Below are positions 1-12,144 of a DNA stretch of 64,000 nt, piece by piece. Position numbers and translations under genes: made by a program. Under the pieces are notes generated by a model. That model did no database searches, had not been told where the DNA came from, and was given only the letters and a program-made list of their open reading frames with translations. The DNA comes from Aporrectodea caliginosa (lineage: Eukaryota > Annelida > Clitellata > Crassiclitellata > Lumbricidae), in the NCBI GenBank assembly GCA_020284085.1, contig JACEVL010000807.1:1467001-1531000 (forward strand). The letters are read 5' to 3'. The first letter of the stretch is position 1, and every line of letters begins with the position of its first letter.

Positions 1-140
1 TTCGTGAACGTGTAGGAATGGTGGGTTATTACATTAATAGAATGAATTACTAATAATAAATAAATTACTAATAATACATTGCTATGTGTGAAGATTTAAG
101 AGTATCTTACTGTCCTGTACTTTCGCTAAATTGCTGCAAA

Positions 141-570
141 GGGGCCGTCCATAAAGTACGTCACGCTATTTTTGACCATTTTTTACCCCCTCCCCGTCAC
201 AAAACTCGGACCCCCTAAAGTACGTCACACTTTCAACATAGAAATAATAATACTTCCGAAAGCAAGGCTAATACATAAACAACGCTTCGCAACAGCATTA
301 TTACTAGCGCTTCTAGCGAGAGGAATCGTGAAAACACATTCAGGAGATATGCATTTCATGCTATTTTGACATAAAACTAATTAAAATGTTTCAGAAAATT
401 TTTTGAAAATTATTTTTAAAGCTATGAAATTGTACTAAAAATAAAAATAAATTATAAATAAAATAAAAATAAATAAATGTGACGTCACACATGGCCTGAC
501 CCCTCCCCTGTGTGAAACTGTCACACTTTCTTAAACTCCCTCCTGGAGCGTGACGTACTAAATTGATGCC
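141..570. mobile_element. MITE-like inverted-repeat element
   Basis: The left end (from 141) carries CCATAAAGTACGTCACGC. The right end (to about 570), read on the minus strand, carries ATTTAGTACGTCACGCT, so the two termini are imperfect inverted repeats about 25 bp long. The arms continue with C/T-rich blocks (CCCCCTCCCC near 186, CCCCTCCCC near 501). The interior is AT-rich and non-coding. No target duplication could be fixed. The superfamily was not assigned. Confidence 0.5.
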
Positions 571-1272
571 AATGACTTAATGCATAAGCTGCCCGGGCTT
601 ATTAGTGCACTGCATACATAGTAGCCTATGATAGTAGGCTACCTGAAGACAAGGCATGTAAAAAATAATTGACACCACCCAATGCTACCGCTATAACTTG
701 TTGTAAATGAACAAAAACATAACAGAACTTTCTACGCTTTCTTTGGGCGCTGTTCAGGTTTGTTGTGTTTCTGAATTATGAAGTTCGTGTTGCTGAATAA
801 GGGGTCCATAATGCAATTTGTGCATTGATACTCTGGCATTATAATTATTTATTCCGTGGCAGCTTATTGTCTAACTTATTAGATTTTGTTTTGCCATAAA
901 ACATTTATAGAACGTAACCTGAAACTAATATTATAAGCCTACGCGTTGTTTGTGGAACGTAAAATGCATTTAATTTAGAAGAAACCGTATATATATATAT
1001 TTATTAGTTGCAATTAATTCTATTAAATTTTTGGCAAGCTTATAGTATCGGGGGCAGAAGGATATAGTGCGTAAGTTTACTGGCGTCGTGCGTGTCGGTT
1101 AGGGTCAGGTTAGGCGTCATGAGGGTCGGTTACGGTCAGAGTTAGTCATTAGAAAACCTGGTACTGTCTGGCGTCCACACAGCATGCCTGAAGATACTGT
1201 ATAATCCTTCAACCCACGATACTATAAGTTTGCCTAATTTTTTACTGACATGTTGCCACTGTTCATCTGTAG

Positions 1273-2150
1273 CAATCGACTAAAGGCTCCAGACCATCGA
1301 GCAAGACTAAGCCACCAGACAGCATGATGACTAGCCTTCTCGATAAAGTTGTTAAAGATAAATCGATGGTACGTGTTCATTTTCTCTCGTAAAAGTAATT
1401 GAACATTTATATAGTGTATATAGTTATAGTGTATGATTACAGTAGAAGACACTATTGGTGACAGAGCCTTCACAGGCAAATTTTATTTGGGTAAATGTGG
1501 CTTTTAGTAGTACCCAGTATACATGTACCACGGCCTGCTGTAGCACTAGCAGCATCTACTACATTGGTGCCTTAATATAATCTATTGAAAAGTCTTGATA
1601 TTGGTAGAGTTGGAAAGGTCATGTTTGATTAGATTTCTAAATACACTGTAACTGCTGTTCCATTCCAATGCTTTGAATCAAAGTCTGTTTTATCTTGATC
1701 CAGCAGACAGTCTACCATTTTTAATTATTTAATTATTATGCACTTTTACCATATTTGTTATCAATGTCCTAGGCATTACTTCATTCTCCGGATGTAATTG
1801 CGTGGCTTCAAGAGGAACAACGAAAACGCACCGAACACACAAGAATGAACACGAAAAGGCGTTCCAGTGCAGTTGGTGACTGTTCAGAAGATGTAAACAA
1901 CCAGGACTTTTTAACGACCCAAGACCTCTCTCCAGTTATAATAAGACCTGACTTTAGCTCACCAGAAACAGAGCACGCAAGTGCCGAACACTACTGCGAT
2001 CCTGGCACCGTTGTCGAGCAGGATGCCAATTATATTCAGCCAACCAGTTGTTTTGATAAATGGACACATGAACAAAGAAATCAGAATATAGGAGAACTTT
2101 CTGTTCCTTCAAAAGATGGTTCTGCCTTTAAGAAATTTTCCAGTGATTAA
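1273..2150 (+). CDS. 3' part of an unrecognised protein-coding gene (two terminal exons)
   Basis: Exons 1273-1368 and 1773-2150 form one open frame. The first starts after a CTGTAG acceptor and ends at ATG|GTACGT. The second starts after a GTCCTAG acceptor, and both junctions are phase 0. Together they give 157 codons and a stop at 2148-2150. Upstream exons lie outside the window or were not found. The joined peptide has a Lys/Ser/Pro-rich start, then a stretch reading MMTSLLDKVVKDKSM, then LLHSPDVIAWLQEEQRKR, which looks helical, then a low-complexity Ser/Asp/Glu-rich tail. I do not recognise the family. The gene is convergent with TXNDC9, which ends 865 bp downstream on the other strand. 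Splice signals and phase make the exons credible; function is unknown. Confidence 0.6.
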
Positions 2151-2454
2151 CATAAAATCTAATATTAATAATATTGTCGTTTAAATGGAGTAGATTAATC
2201 CGTTTCCTAAGGTTAACCGACATTTAAGGAATTGCACACACAAATGCCCGACAGAAATCATGGTCAACTTGCTAAAGCTGAACTGTATGTAGGTTATGGT
2301 AAAATTATATTATTTAAAAGAATGTTCATTTGATCAGCAATCTTCAATTCTTTGATGATCACTCTGTAATTTTCAAGGAATCAACTGTTGCAAATTTGAT
2401 ATCAACTTTGTTCATGTTTGGTTCATTTTGTGTGCAATTCATGGTCTACAGATG

Positions 2455-2526
2455 CTTAACACTTAACAATGACAGTGTGCTAAAAGCAACTTGAAAGCCA
2501 ATGCAGCTCGTCATTAAAGTGCTAAG
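2455..2526. repeat. 72-bp hairpin element, copy 1
   Basis: Degenerate copy of a palindromic element. The arms are CTTAACACTTAACAATGAC and GTCATTAAAGTGCTAAG around a loop containing CTAAAAG and CCAATGCAGC. Four other full copies and one half copy lie at 25123, 30837, 32852, 37276 and 54728. Confidence 0.7.
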
Positions 2527-2893
2527 TCAATAGGAAATCGCCTCCACTTGCAACTACATGGTTATTGTACATGCACACAAGTGCAGACTGAAGACGGTCG
2601 TCAATAGTCCACATCACGTAGTGAATTGTATGTTTGGACAACTGCCTCAGACAGCAATCGCATCTCAACAAAAGGGTTCTGGCATTCAGAGACAATTGGT
2701 TTTCGTGTTCAAAGACAATACTGTGAAATACATGTCTTCTAATTTTATCAATCATTTATGCAAAGCAACAGATAGTAATATCAACCACAAAGCAACATAT
2801 AGGAATATTGACCACAAATGGTAAACATTTATACCAAAGTTCAGATTTCAAACAGATGTAAGCTCAACGTTAAGCATCAGATCGTTAGCTTGT

Positions 2894-2899
2894 TTTATT
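2894..2899 (-). promoter_or_regulatory. Probable polyadenylation signal of TXNDC9
   Basis: TTTATT on the plus strand, AATAAA on the coding (minus) strand, about 115 bp past the TXNDC9 stop codon. Position and sequence fit a cleavage signal; usage is inferred. Confidence 0.45.
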
Positions 2900-3014
2900 C
2901 TGGTAATATGTCAAGCTCAAGAGGCCAGAAATAATTTAAAGTGACTGAATATCATACAGGAGTCTGTATAATAAGCCCCAAAATTGTCATTTCAATCTGA
3001 TTAAAGTCACCATT

Positions 3015-4542
3015 TCAGTCATCATCGTCGTCATCATCATCATCCACTTTTCCACGAATTGTTTTCTTTGATGCCTTGGTTATAGCGGTCTTTTTGGCTG
3101 CGGCCCCAGCAACTGGTGGAGTCAACAGATCACCACTGTAGTTGATAACTCCTGCTTGGGCAATCCTCCATTCCATCATCTCTGTTGGAAAATCCTCCTT
3201 TCCACCCAGATCATCAAGACCCACAACGTAATCCACGGTCTTTCCATCCTTTACCAGACAGACGGTTGGCATAACTTTTATGCGAAGACGCTCGACAAGG
3301 AATTTGCTGCGTTCTGCGTCGATCTTGATAAACCGTGTTTCGAGGTGTTTTGCAGCCAGTGCAGTCAGGTGTTTGTCGATAACCTATAAAGAACAAGTTG
3401 CCAATCGAGGTCAGGTGAGGCATTTGTCCAAAGCTATTTGTTGATTCAAGGTCAGGTGAAGTATTTGGGCAAAGCTATTTGTTGTGTTCCTCTTTCTATA
3501 ACAATCCTCAAAAAGTTGCTAAGATGACCGATTGTTTGGGTGAAAAACAATCTTAACAACAATAAAAAACAAAAACAGGATTAGCTTTTCCGCTTTCAAT
3601 TTTACATCACACACTTTGGTCACCGGCAGCTTAACTTGGGTCCAGCAGCTGCAGGACGATCCCAGAAGGGGTCCACCCAGAATCTGACAAGAACTCATCA
3701 TTTGAGTAATTTTCAGAGGCTGAAATTTAATGTTACACCACTGCTAGACATCCAGGTGACAGTTTGGCACATAAGCATTCAGCCACCATATGATGCTGTG
3801 TATGTATACATAAACATGTATGTATGGATATTTCCATGGTGCTCTTAAAGTACCTCTAAAAGTGCTGGGACACGGCTATCTAACCCTGTCATGCAACAGA
3901 AGTTATAAAAATGCTAACATTGTTCTATTAAGTTGGATTGATTAACAGACCCGTATAGCTTTCTCTTAAGCGTTTACTGTTAACACACAATTTAAGCTTA
4001 AAAATGTCAAGGAAGTATCGTACCCTGTATATGGAATTTATAATCACTTTATATCACAAAACAAGTTTCCACCAAAGGACAACCAAAATGACTTGTGGGT
4101 AACTTTTAAAAACGGTTGTTATCAGCTTACTGAACAAATTTAATGAACACTTAATTGGCCTCATTGGTCTTTCATGCATCAAATGTCATTAAACCCCACA
4201 AACAATACATGTATGGTTGTGGCTGAAGATTGACGATGAACTTGGTTTCCTGACCTTGCAGTAGAATGTTGAATTTCGGTAGAAGTGGCAGACCATATTT
4301 TTGCTCTTCTTGCATGCACTGAAGAACTCCTTTTCGTCGCCTATTTCTTCGTATTTTCCATGTCCATTCTGCAACCATTCGTCTTTCTGATGCTGAGCTT
4401 TCTTTAGACCTTCTAAACGCTTTCTCCGCAACGCTTCAAAGTCGTCCTCATCCATCTTATCCAGGTTCTGGATTTCTGCATCCACCTGCTGCTCAATCAT
4501 CTGTGTAGCTGCAAGCAGCTGCTGTTCGATAACGTTCTCCAT
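3015..4542 (-). CDS. TXNDC9: Thioredoxin domain-containing protein 9 (phosducin-like family)
   Basis: Two coding exons: 4542-4255 (96 codons, donor AAG|GTCAGG) and 3383-3015 (acceptor TTTATAG|GTT, phase 0), giving 218 residues; vertebrate TXNDC9 is about 226. The start MENVIEQQLL sits at the family's usual position. An N-terminal helix with MDEDDFEALRRKR leads into the thioredoxin-like fold. VCHFYRNSTFYCK (about residues 84-96) spans the exon junction and lacks a CxxC redox pair, as is normal in this family. MPTVCLVKDGKTVDYVVG and KKTIRGK follow, and the protein ends in nine aspartates. Known family role: a cofactor of the CCT chaperonin that modulates actin and tubulin folding, cytosolic and centrosomal. 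The gene is convergent with the unknown plus-strand gene ending at 2150. Identification rests on sequence and on the two exons joining without a gap. Confidence 0.95.
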
Positions 4543-4599
4543 TTTGGTAATTCACGAATTATACTGTAGGAACACATAAGTACATAATGCCATGCTATA

Positions 4600-4742
4600 C
4601 TGGTCATAGTATGTTGAAGTTTTGTTTCTATAAAACTTGGTAATTGTCTAGGTCCGTCAGCCTGGAACCCAGGATCGGACAATATTGCAGAGAAGAGAGC
4701 TTTGTCTGCTTTGGCACACAACTCTTCAATGGTTGAGTACAA
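4600..4742 (-). pseudogene. Relic of a LINE-associated uncharacterised protein (short fragment)
   Basis: The minus strand reads STIEELCAKADKALFSAILS followed by DPGFQADGPRQLPS. This resembles the segment of 'ELC..AD..LF..IL.N..HVLH..LPP' found in an uncharacterised reading frame common among invertebrate mobile elements, and matches the organisation of the longer relic at 5646-6009. It lies upstream of the TXNDC9 start codon and may be transcribed with it. Assignment is by pattern memory only. Confidence 0.35.
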
Positions 4743-4859
4743 GTAGGTAAATATCCCTGGTGTACAAGTTTTTTAATCAATGCAGTCATGTGTTCTCTTA
4801 CCCCTGCTGTAGTGAATCCTCACCAAGTAGGGGATTCAGTACCGCAGTGATCAGTTGCA

Positions 4860-5350
4860 GGCTGACGGATCTCGATAATTACCAACTTTTACCTCCGACC
4901 CAAAGATCAACTTAACCAATAACGACCAAATTTGTTATCGCGAATATAATTCAAAACTTTTAAAAGAAAGTGTTTGTGTTGTTATTGTAATTTGATTTTA
5001 TTACATTCATTTCATTTGCCATGAATAAATTAAATAATTCCGTCTCAAAGTTGGTGCCCCTCTAGAGTTGCGCCCTGTTCCATGTACGCGCTGGAACACT
5101 CCTCCCTACGGGCTTGTCGATAGTTTTATCACAGAAATAACCTTACACAACACAATTAGAAATTCCATGAAAACGAAATCAACAATCTCAGCCCGTAGTC
5201 TCACGCTCAGATGGCTGAATATCTCAGTTGCGTAGCCTATATCGTATCGTATCTATAGATTTATACAGCGCCTCTCGCAGAATAACTATTATATTCAGAG
5301 GCGCTCTCAGCACTATAAGCCCAGACACGCAACGTTCTGGTTCTATCACT
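4860..5350. other. Non-coding stretch with a SINE/LINE-type tail
   Basis: No gene seen. 5255-5315 carries TTTATACAGCGCCTCTCGC followed by CAGAGGCGCTCTCAG, the minus-strand form of the 'GAGCGCCTCTGAGTA...GGCGCTATATAAA' tail that ends many SINEs and LINEs in this window. Confidence 0.4.
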
Positions 5351-5645
5351 ACACGTGAATGGCATTAAGTATAAATCAATAACTGGTAAACCGTTATTTA
5401 ACGTTGTTTTAAGATCAAAGAGTCGCAAGAACAATGAAAATGACTGTAAAAACTCTTATAATAAAATTAGATGTTTTATTTATTTAAACGAAGAAATAAT
5501 ACTAACATCGCAACCAAACAACACAACTGGAATGGTTACCAAACTAAACTTCCGGTGTGATGGAGAAATGATTAGGCCACAGAACTTGTCGCATCCAGTC
5601 TGGATAAAATTATAATAAAAATCAGTATGTCGATATTTATTTGAC

Positions 5646-6009
5646 GTGGCACTGCATTATTTAAAAAACCGCGAGTCTCTAACAGAGAAGAGCATTTTCC
5701 GGTCACGTAAGCTAGAGGGAACCAGTAAACTTATATCATACAGTGAAAAAAAACTCCAACGTTTCCTGCTAAGGGCCAAACGACTGGGCTACCTCCCTCC
5801 TGAACACCAGGATTTAGACCGAATGATGGAAGATGCAGACGTTAGACTCCTTCAAGCGGTCAACCGGAACTTTCAACGTGCTTAGAGGCCTCTTTCCTCC
5901 GACCGTACGTAGGCCATATGCTCTGCGCCCAAGGCCTCATGAATTTGAACTGCCCAAAAGAGATGACCACAATTTCATCTCTAGGGTTCTATTTCGGACT
6001 ATTCGGTGA
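5646..6009 (+). pseudogene. Frameshifted relic of the same LINE-associated protein
   Basis: The first frame (5646-5885) contains FLLRAKRLGYLPPEHQDLDR then MMEDADVRLLQAVNRNFQ. A one-base frameshift near 5878 moves to the frame that continues NVLRGLFPP, RPYALRPRPHEFELP and NFISRVLFRTIR, stopping at 6007-6009. The order 'RLGYLP..L..ME.AD..L...V..N..HVL..LFPP...YALR.R.H...LP...NFI.R.L' is the C-terminal layout of an uncharacterised reading frame often associated with invertebrate LINEs. The frameshift and missing N-terminus show it is dead. The 86-codon frame just upstream (5355-5615) has no recognisable content. Confidence 0.5.
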
Positions 6010-6454
6010 TTTTAAGATATAACTCTCAATCTGACTAAAGGCATAAACTTATAGTTTTTAATTTCATTACCTTCATTATCCCATGTAAACAAGTTGCGGT
6101 ATGTCAACTTAGTATTTTTAATAAACGAAATCTACTAGTGAACCAGCAAACGCCTGTTCTCACGATGAGATTGTGTCGAGTATGAACTACCGCAAAGACC
6201 AAATCAAGGATCCTCCTCATTATATATTATGGCAGCCGGTATGTGGTTGGTATTTTGGTAACAACGAACTGTACGAACAGTTACGAATTTCCAAGTGGTT
6301 CGTGATTTGATGTTTGAGCTCATGGGAAAGGTAGAGCAAACTACGATAAGTTCGCTAGATGGTGCTATGCAAATTTAGAGACTCACCAAATCCTAATACT
6401 ATGATAATTATTATGGGATCTACTCTAATTTCTTCTGTAACACTGTTTTCATTA

Positions 6455-6474
6455 TGCCTATGATGATGATGATA

Positions 6475-6505
<31 letters not shown>

Positions 6506-6612
6506 GGAGGAGGAGGAGGAGGAGGAGGAGGAGGAGGAGGAGGAGGAGGAGGAGGAGGAAGAGGAGGAAGAGGAGGAGGAGGAACAGAAGGAAGAGGAGG
6601 AGGAGGAGGCCA
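6455..6612. repeat. Compound (GAT)n/(GAG)n microsatellite
   Basis: About 50 bp of ATG/GAT triplets run into about 100 bp of GAG/GGA triplets. All frames here give spurious homopolymers (poly-Arg, poly-Leu, Pro/His), so the frames of 74-97 codons are not genes. The surrounding 6010-7569 holds no gene that I can support other than the probable Gsx 3' UTR. Confidence 0.9.
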
Positions 6613-6895
6613 ATTAGCACTTCCAGCATTGGGAAAAGCAAAGAACACACTAATTTATTAGGTGTAGGCTATATATAGGCCTACTTTGCAGAGCTTAGGC
6701 CTAATGGCTATCAACGAAGTCATCTGTTGTCTTTAACCTCTATACGTCCAGAATCTGAATCCCAGTGCACGCGTCCTTTGCAATTAGACCTACTGATGAC
6801 AAAGGCCTTAATTATCGGCCTGACCCTCGCAATAACATCCCGAGGTTAGGTGGCCGATTACTTCAAATCGACCAAAGGCCCCATTAATGTATTTT

Positions 6896-6905
6896 CTTTT
6901 ATTTA
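6896..6905 (-). promoter_or_regulatory. Possible polyadenylation signal of Gsx
   Basis: TTTATTTATT on the plus strand gives overlapping AATAAA-type signals on the coding strand, about 665 bp past the Gsx stop codon. Use is inferred from position only. Confidence 0.3.
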
Positions 6906-7569
6906 TTCGTTAAACTGATTAGACATTTTATAGGCTTATTGGATTTTGCACGAGACACATTTTGAAGAGGGCAGGACTACGGGAAAATATTGTTAGAGTA
7001 AATGTTAGAGTAGATGACTATCTTTGTTAGCCAATTAGAAGCCTAAGTGGTATCGTATAGGGCCTATTACTATTAGTCAATTTAATCCGGAAATGGGAAT
7101 TGGCACTGAACAATATGTCTGGAAATGTATGTCACATTTCGACTATATGCCAATTGGTGGCTTAGTTTATATATAGGTTAGGCCTATATAGATATAATAT
7201 TATGGCCGATTACTCAAATATATCCACAAGCACATCTTATAGGTGATGCATGCATGGGTCTTCTATTCAGGTGGCGGTTCACATAGTTTAAGTGTCGGAT
7301 CTCAAATGTAAGTAGCTGGAGCTAAGATCCGGCAAGATCATGCTGAAATTAACAAAGGCAATGGGTGTAAATCATAAGTCTATAATTATATACAAACGCA
7401 TCCAAAAGTTATTGCACCATAAAATGGCGTATTTATAGCATAATATATCGTCTGTCACAAATATGGCGCTGCCTAACTATGGAATCGTACTGACTAGTGT
7501 ATATCGTTATTTACATATCTGTTGGCTAAACCACTTTCTAAAGTTGCTTTGCTGCTGGTTAAAACAAGG

Positions 7570-9685
7570 CTATGCGACAAAGTCCACAACATCTAATCTC
7601 TTCGAGTCATATGAATTGTCCGATACTTCCGAATCACGATCCTCCACCTCCTCAAGATGTTCCATCGATCTGATTTGCTCTGAGTTTCTCTCAACATCTG
7701 TAACATAGCCACCCAGCCAGTCACATGATCTCGGAGGGCTGTATGCTTTCTCGGTGAAACTATTGCGACGGCGTCCTTCGCTGCTGGGGCTCTCGGCGCC
7801 TGTGTACTGCGGCGCAGCAGACGACACCTTCCCGCGCTTGCGCTGTGCGCATGTCCGAAGCTGACACCGACACGTGGCGCTCGATGGTTGGTCGAATTCC
7901 TCTTTCTTGTATTTAACTCGGCGATTCTGAAACCAGATTTTGACTTGTTTCTCGGTCAGGTTAAGAGAATTGGCGATTTCGATTCGGCGTAGACGCGACA
8001 GATACATGCTGGAGCGAAACTCCCTTTCCAGTTCGAGAAGCTGGCGACTGTTGAACGCAGTTCGAAGACGCTTGACGCCGGAATTGTCGTCCGAGTCGTC
8101 ATGATCCACGTGATCGTTCGACGATGACGTCACAAAAACTGTAATACAAATTCAAAATAAAAGCAGGTTCGAAGATTAAAGCAAAAAGCTAAAAATATAG
8201 CCAACTAAAACCTATTATAGGCCTACTAGTATTATAGTTCTATATAGGCCTAAATCAAGACCCATGTTCTGTATATTGTGTTGCTAATCAATGTAGGCTT
8301 ATATTTTAATAACTCTTATGCTACAAAGATACGTGCAACTTAGGCCTACATAGAAAATAGAAGGCGTTTTGAAAATCACAAGTCAAGTAAATTAGATAAA
8401 TAAAATAATGGTCTGGCTCCAGGTTCCTCTTGGAGTGTGATCGATTTAGGCCTACTAATCGACCAGACCTTTGCTAGGCGATCGACCAAGGCTGGCAAGG
8501 AGATCGATCGATCGCCTCAAAATTCAAATGAGAAGCTCTGACTACGCAGAGCTGTAGTCCTGCGGTTTCAAACTTTATTTTTATTTTACCACCAGGTAAA
8601 AAAATCGAATGCTGGCGTATCACCAGCAAAGGATCAGATCAAAAACAACTGTACAGGCGACTCTTGCAGACGTATATAATTATGCTAGTCGCGTAGAATA
8701 GCTAATCAAAGAAAGATGGGCATAAACAAAAAAAAATATGATGCCTAAGACAAGGAATTAATGCCATTAAGTTCCTCCTTTAAATCAGTGTTTAATCTAG
8801 TCCCCTTGCGCTGTCGGGGGGAAATCGAGGGTTCTGGGGGGGGGGGGGATATCAGCTTATTATAAAAGTTGACGACCGGGGGGTAGTGACGAGTGTTACC
8901 AATAACAAGAGTTCAAAAATTTTTCCAGGAATTTTCGAGGGGGTAGTAACAAGACTTTTTCCAAGAAGAATTCGAGGGGGGGAGTAGTATCGAGAGTTTT
9001 CCAAGACAATTTCATCTCTTTAATTTTTTTTGGGGGAACTCGATCCTGGGGAACTTTACCCCCCCAGAGACGTCTAGATTAAACACTGCCTAGGCCTACC
9101 TTTGTGGCTGATTTTCGTGTCGTGTGTTGTAATCGTCGCATCGTCTGACGTTCTCTCGTCTATCTTTTGCTGCCCAAACACATGGCCTTCACCATGCCTC
9201 GCCGTAGTTGCATCGCCATTGACAACCTCCTCCATCTTCAGCCTCGACCCTGGCACTTTCGAGCTCGCGTATTGGAGGCTGATGGTAGCAGGCACCGAAC
9301 CCTCTGCGCTGTGCTGTGCCTCCGCACTGAGCCTCGACAGGCAGTACGTGCACAAGCAAGGAGACAACGACAAAGGCCCCAAACCGACGCCCATCTTCTG
9401 ATGAAAGGCAGCTCCCACCTGTTGGCGCAGGGCTTCCACCTGTTGATTGATTACGTCACCATGACGACTGATGACGTTCGTCGGACGTCGTGACGTCAGA
9501 GCGTGCAGATCGAAAGGGTAGAAGAGCCGTGCGCCGTTTTCGCGAGGCGCCGCAGTGGGAAGCTGTATGCCGAGCAACTGTGGCGCCACTGGCGGTTGAG
9601 GGCGGCAACGTTTATCGTCACGTGGTGATTGTGCATCGTTGAAAATGAGCGAGTCAACGTAGAACGAGCGTGACGTCATTTCCAC
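7570..9685 (-). CDS. Gsx: ParaHox homeobox transcription factor Gsx
   Basis: Two exons, 9685-9100 (donor AAAG|GTAGGC) and 8138-7570 (acceptor ATTACAG|TT), join in phase 1 for 384 residues with a 961-bp intron. The N-terminus contains [11 protein letters not shown], the SNAG-like repressor motif of Gsx proteins. A Cys cluster CLCTYC (110-115) matches the position of the vertebrate Gsx cysteines. The homeodomain occupies 217-276 and has [12 protein letters not shown] in helix 2 and the recognition-helix core [10 protein letters not shown] (W48, F49, N51); this helix-2 sequence is diagnostic of Gsx/ind. Position 56 is Tyr where vertebrate Gsx has His. After it come CRCQLRTC, a basic patch, and an acidic tail ([15 protein letters not shown]). 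Known role: DNA-binding regulator of neural patterning. No Xlox or Cdx homeodomain occurs elsewhere in the window. The first methionine is used; the Met two codons later would also preserve the motif. Confidence 0.95.
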
Positions 9686-9762
9686 GCCACAGAGTCAATA
9701 AGTACGGGCAGCGAAGAGGGTACTAGAGTAACGTCAGAGTTTTTACGTCGATGGTGTCAGTC

Positions 9763-9768
9763 TTTATA
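9763..9768 (-). promoter_or_regulatory. TATA box of Gsx
   Basis: The coding strand reads CTTATAAAGA, with TATAAA about 78 bp upstream of the Gsx ATG, so transcription would start near 9735. Farther upstream (10100-10160) there are CCAAT sequences on the plus strand. No other gene seen in 9690-11560. Confidence 0.5.
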
Positions 9769-10827
9769 AGCGCTCATGATATTGAAACACGCATATTTGT
9801 ATTAAAAACTTGCTCTAGGTCAAAATGACAGATTGGCTCAGTTCACCAACACCTTGCTATTGTCTTAACAACAACCAGAAAGTACTTTAACAGACTCAGT
9901 ACCAGTCGCTTCCAATTATGACTATGATGCTGATCTGTCGTTTAAATAGACGCCAGACTTTGTCCACAAACCATCATCATTGTCTTTCTTCTTCGCTCTG
10001 GCTTTACATGCTTCTTCCGTCAATCACGCACAGTTCAGTGGACCCGTCCGCGCAGCGTTTGCCAGGAAGGATCCCTAGAAAAGAGGCGGAGCCGTCGCGC
10101 CTCAGCCAATGGCAGCGTCGCAAGGGCGGAGCATCACGCAAATTCCAGCCAATCATCGATCGAAATCAGGGCAGCGTGGAATTATCCAAGCATAACGTTA
10201 TAACGGCGCCCAATTACCGGTGTGATGAGAATAAATCTGCAGTATACTAGCACTAATTATTACCTTGCTGCTGCTGCTGCAGCTGTTTGAAAGATAACAA
10301 GCTTTTCCGCCGACCATATGTCGATCCAAGGCCTCACTTATAAGACCCATGCATGGGCAATAAACGTGATCACAAGAGCCGCAGAAGTGCCGCAGGACAA
10401 TGGGAGGTACAAACGTCTGAGGCCTGAACACTGAACTAATACGAGTCTGACTCTTAGATAATAACATAATGTACGTCCTTAAACATTATTTCGATTAATT
10501 ATACCCTGTAAAATACATGTGCGACTCGTTTCATTTCGAAACTGTCATAAACAGGTGCAGGATAGGCTATACCATCCCTACATTATATGCCATACGTTGT
10601 AATCAAACGGTATAGGTCTATATCTTATACTCCATATGGTAATAAAAGTTAGATTGAGAATTGATGTTTTTTATATATTTTTTTAATTTTTCGCTCACTC
10701 GTTCTATAGCATGCACTCTGTAAAGACTATAAGGTCTACTAACTGCTGCATGCATGGCAAGCCGCTGTGTTAGCAGCCATTTCTGTTGCTTTTGTTAGAA
10801 TTTCGCGAATTTTGTTAGAATATAGGC

Positions 10828-10830
<3 letters not shown>

Positions 10831-10862
<32 letters not shown>
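10831..10862. repeat. (TA)n microsatellite
   Basis: About 30 bp of alternating TA. The frame across it (10767-10961) is a repeat artefact. Confidence 0.9.
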
Positions 10863-10863
<1 letters not shown>

Positions 10864-12144
10864 ACCTACATGGAGGCAAGAGGAGGCAGTTGCCTCCTCT
10901 TGCTTTTTATATACTGGAACTTCCAATGACTAATGACCTGGATTTTGCCAATGGTCTGTGAAGTTGCCACCTCTTGAATTTAAGTCTCGGTGTATACCGT
11001 ATACGTGCCTGGCCTCAAGTAGCCTATATATATAGCTCAACTTTTACTAAATAATTTGCGAGTTAAAGTTATATAGCTAATAATAGATGTCAGTACTTAA
11101 TTAAGGACTTGCACCCACTGTTTTTTGTAGGGCGACCATTGCTGACATTGGGAAATTCGAAAAGAATTTCTAGGTTTGAAGAATGGCCTATATAGCCTAT
11201 AGGCCTATAATTATATACATCAATCGTATACTATTATATAGGTAATTAAAGTGTTATATTGAGTCCTATTTAGATATGACTTTTCATAACTTGGCTATAT
11301 AGGAATCGAAGAAATCCATTACCAAACCCAAACTTATTCACGTGCAAACTTGGCCTATACATAATTCGCTATATATATTATATTGTCGCACGCGTTTTTG
11401 GCGTATACATTGAAGCCATGCATGCACGAATAGACTCACTGCCGTAGCATTAGCTGTGAGCTTAAACCATCCTACATCGGTGACACTTTATGCAACCATT
11501 CCCTATTTCGGTAACACTTCACGACCATTCAGCTGCGAAGAATGTCGCCCTTCACAGACACCAGACGCGTAACTAGCATTACGCAATTACGCAAATGCGT
11601 AAAGATTTTTAGCAGCTCTCAAATTTTTTTAACCTTTTAGATTACTTTTTGACATTCTAGATTAGGCCTACTATTATTCGTTGAATTTCTAATGTGCAGA
11701 CTTTATTACTGTACAGTCAGTAAAACATTTCCCTTCGCCGACATAGTGAAGACTCTGCAAATTTCGTGACACTTCTGAAATTTCGATCTCAGACCGACAC
11801 TATAGATTAAATCATCGTATTAAAGCTAATGTCATCTGGTCCACGCAAAACCCAGTACATAAGTCCGTTGATTCAAAAATCAGCTGATCCACCTGTGTGG
11901 CCTGTGAGTTCGAGACATTATTGTGGCAGAATGTCGTGCGGCTAGGTTGTACCCGCATAGAACAGATATCGGTCAGCTTATACGATATGTTGATAGCGTG
12001 AACAACCCGGTTCTCAGCATGTGGCAAAAGAACAATTTATAGGGCCTAACTGTCATCCCAAGTTTTCCCAACGCTTGACACCACTGGCGAAACTATTGCG
12101 ACACTCGTAAAGCAGCAGCTTTATGAAGTTGGTTTCTGTATATG

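Noticed and set aside
6355..6678. Proline/histidine-rich or arginine-rich proteins
   Set aside because: Translations of a (GAT)n/(GAG)n microsatellite in three frames.
8786..9065. Regulatory or coding element in the Gsx intron
   Set aside because: G-rich repeats of GGGGGTAGT..CGAG type look like a degenerate local repeat; nothing else supports function.
9102..9493. Plus-strand frames of 99 and 108 codons
   Set aside because: They are shadows of Gsx exon 1 on the opposite strand.
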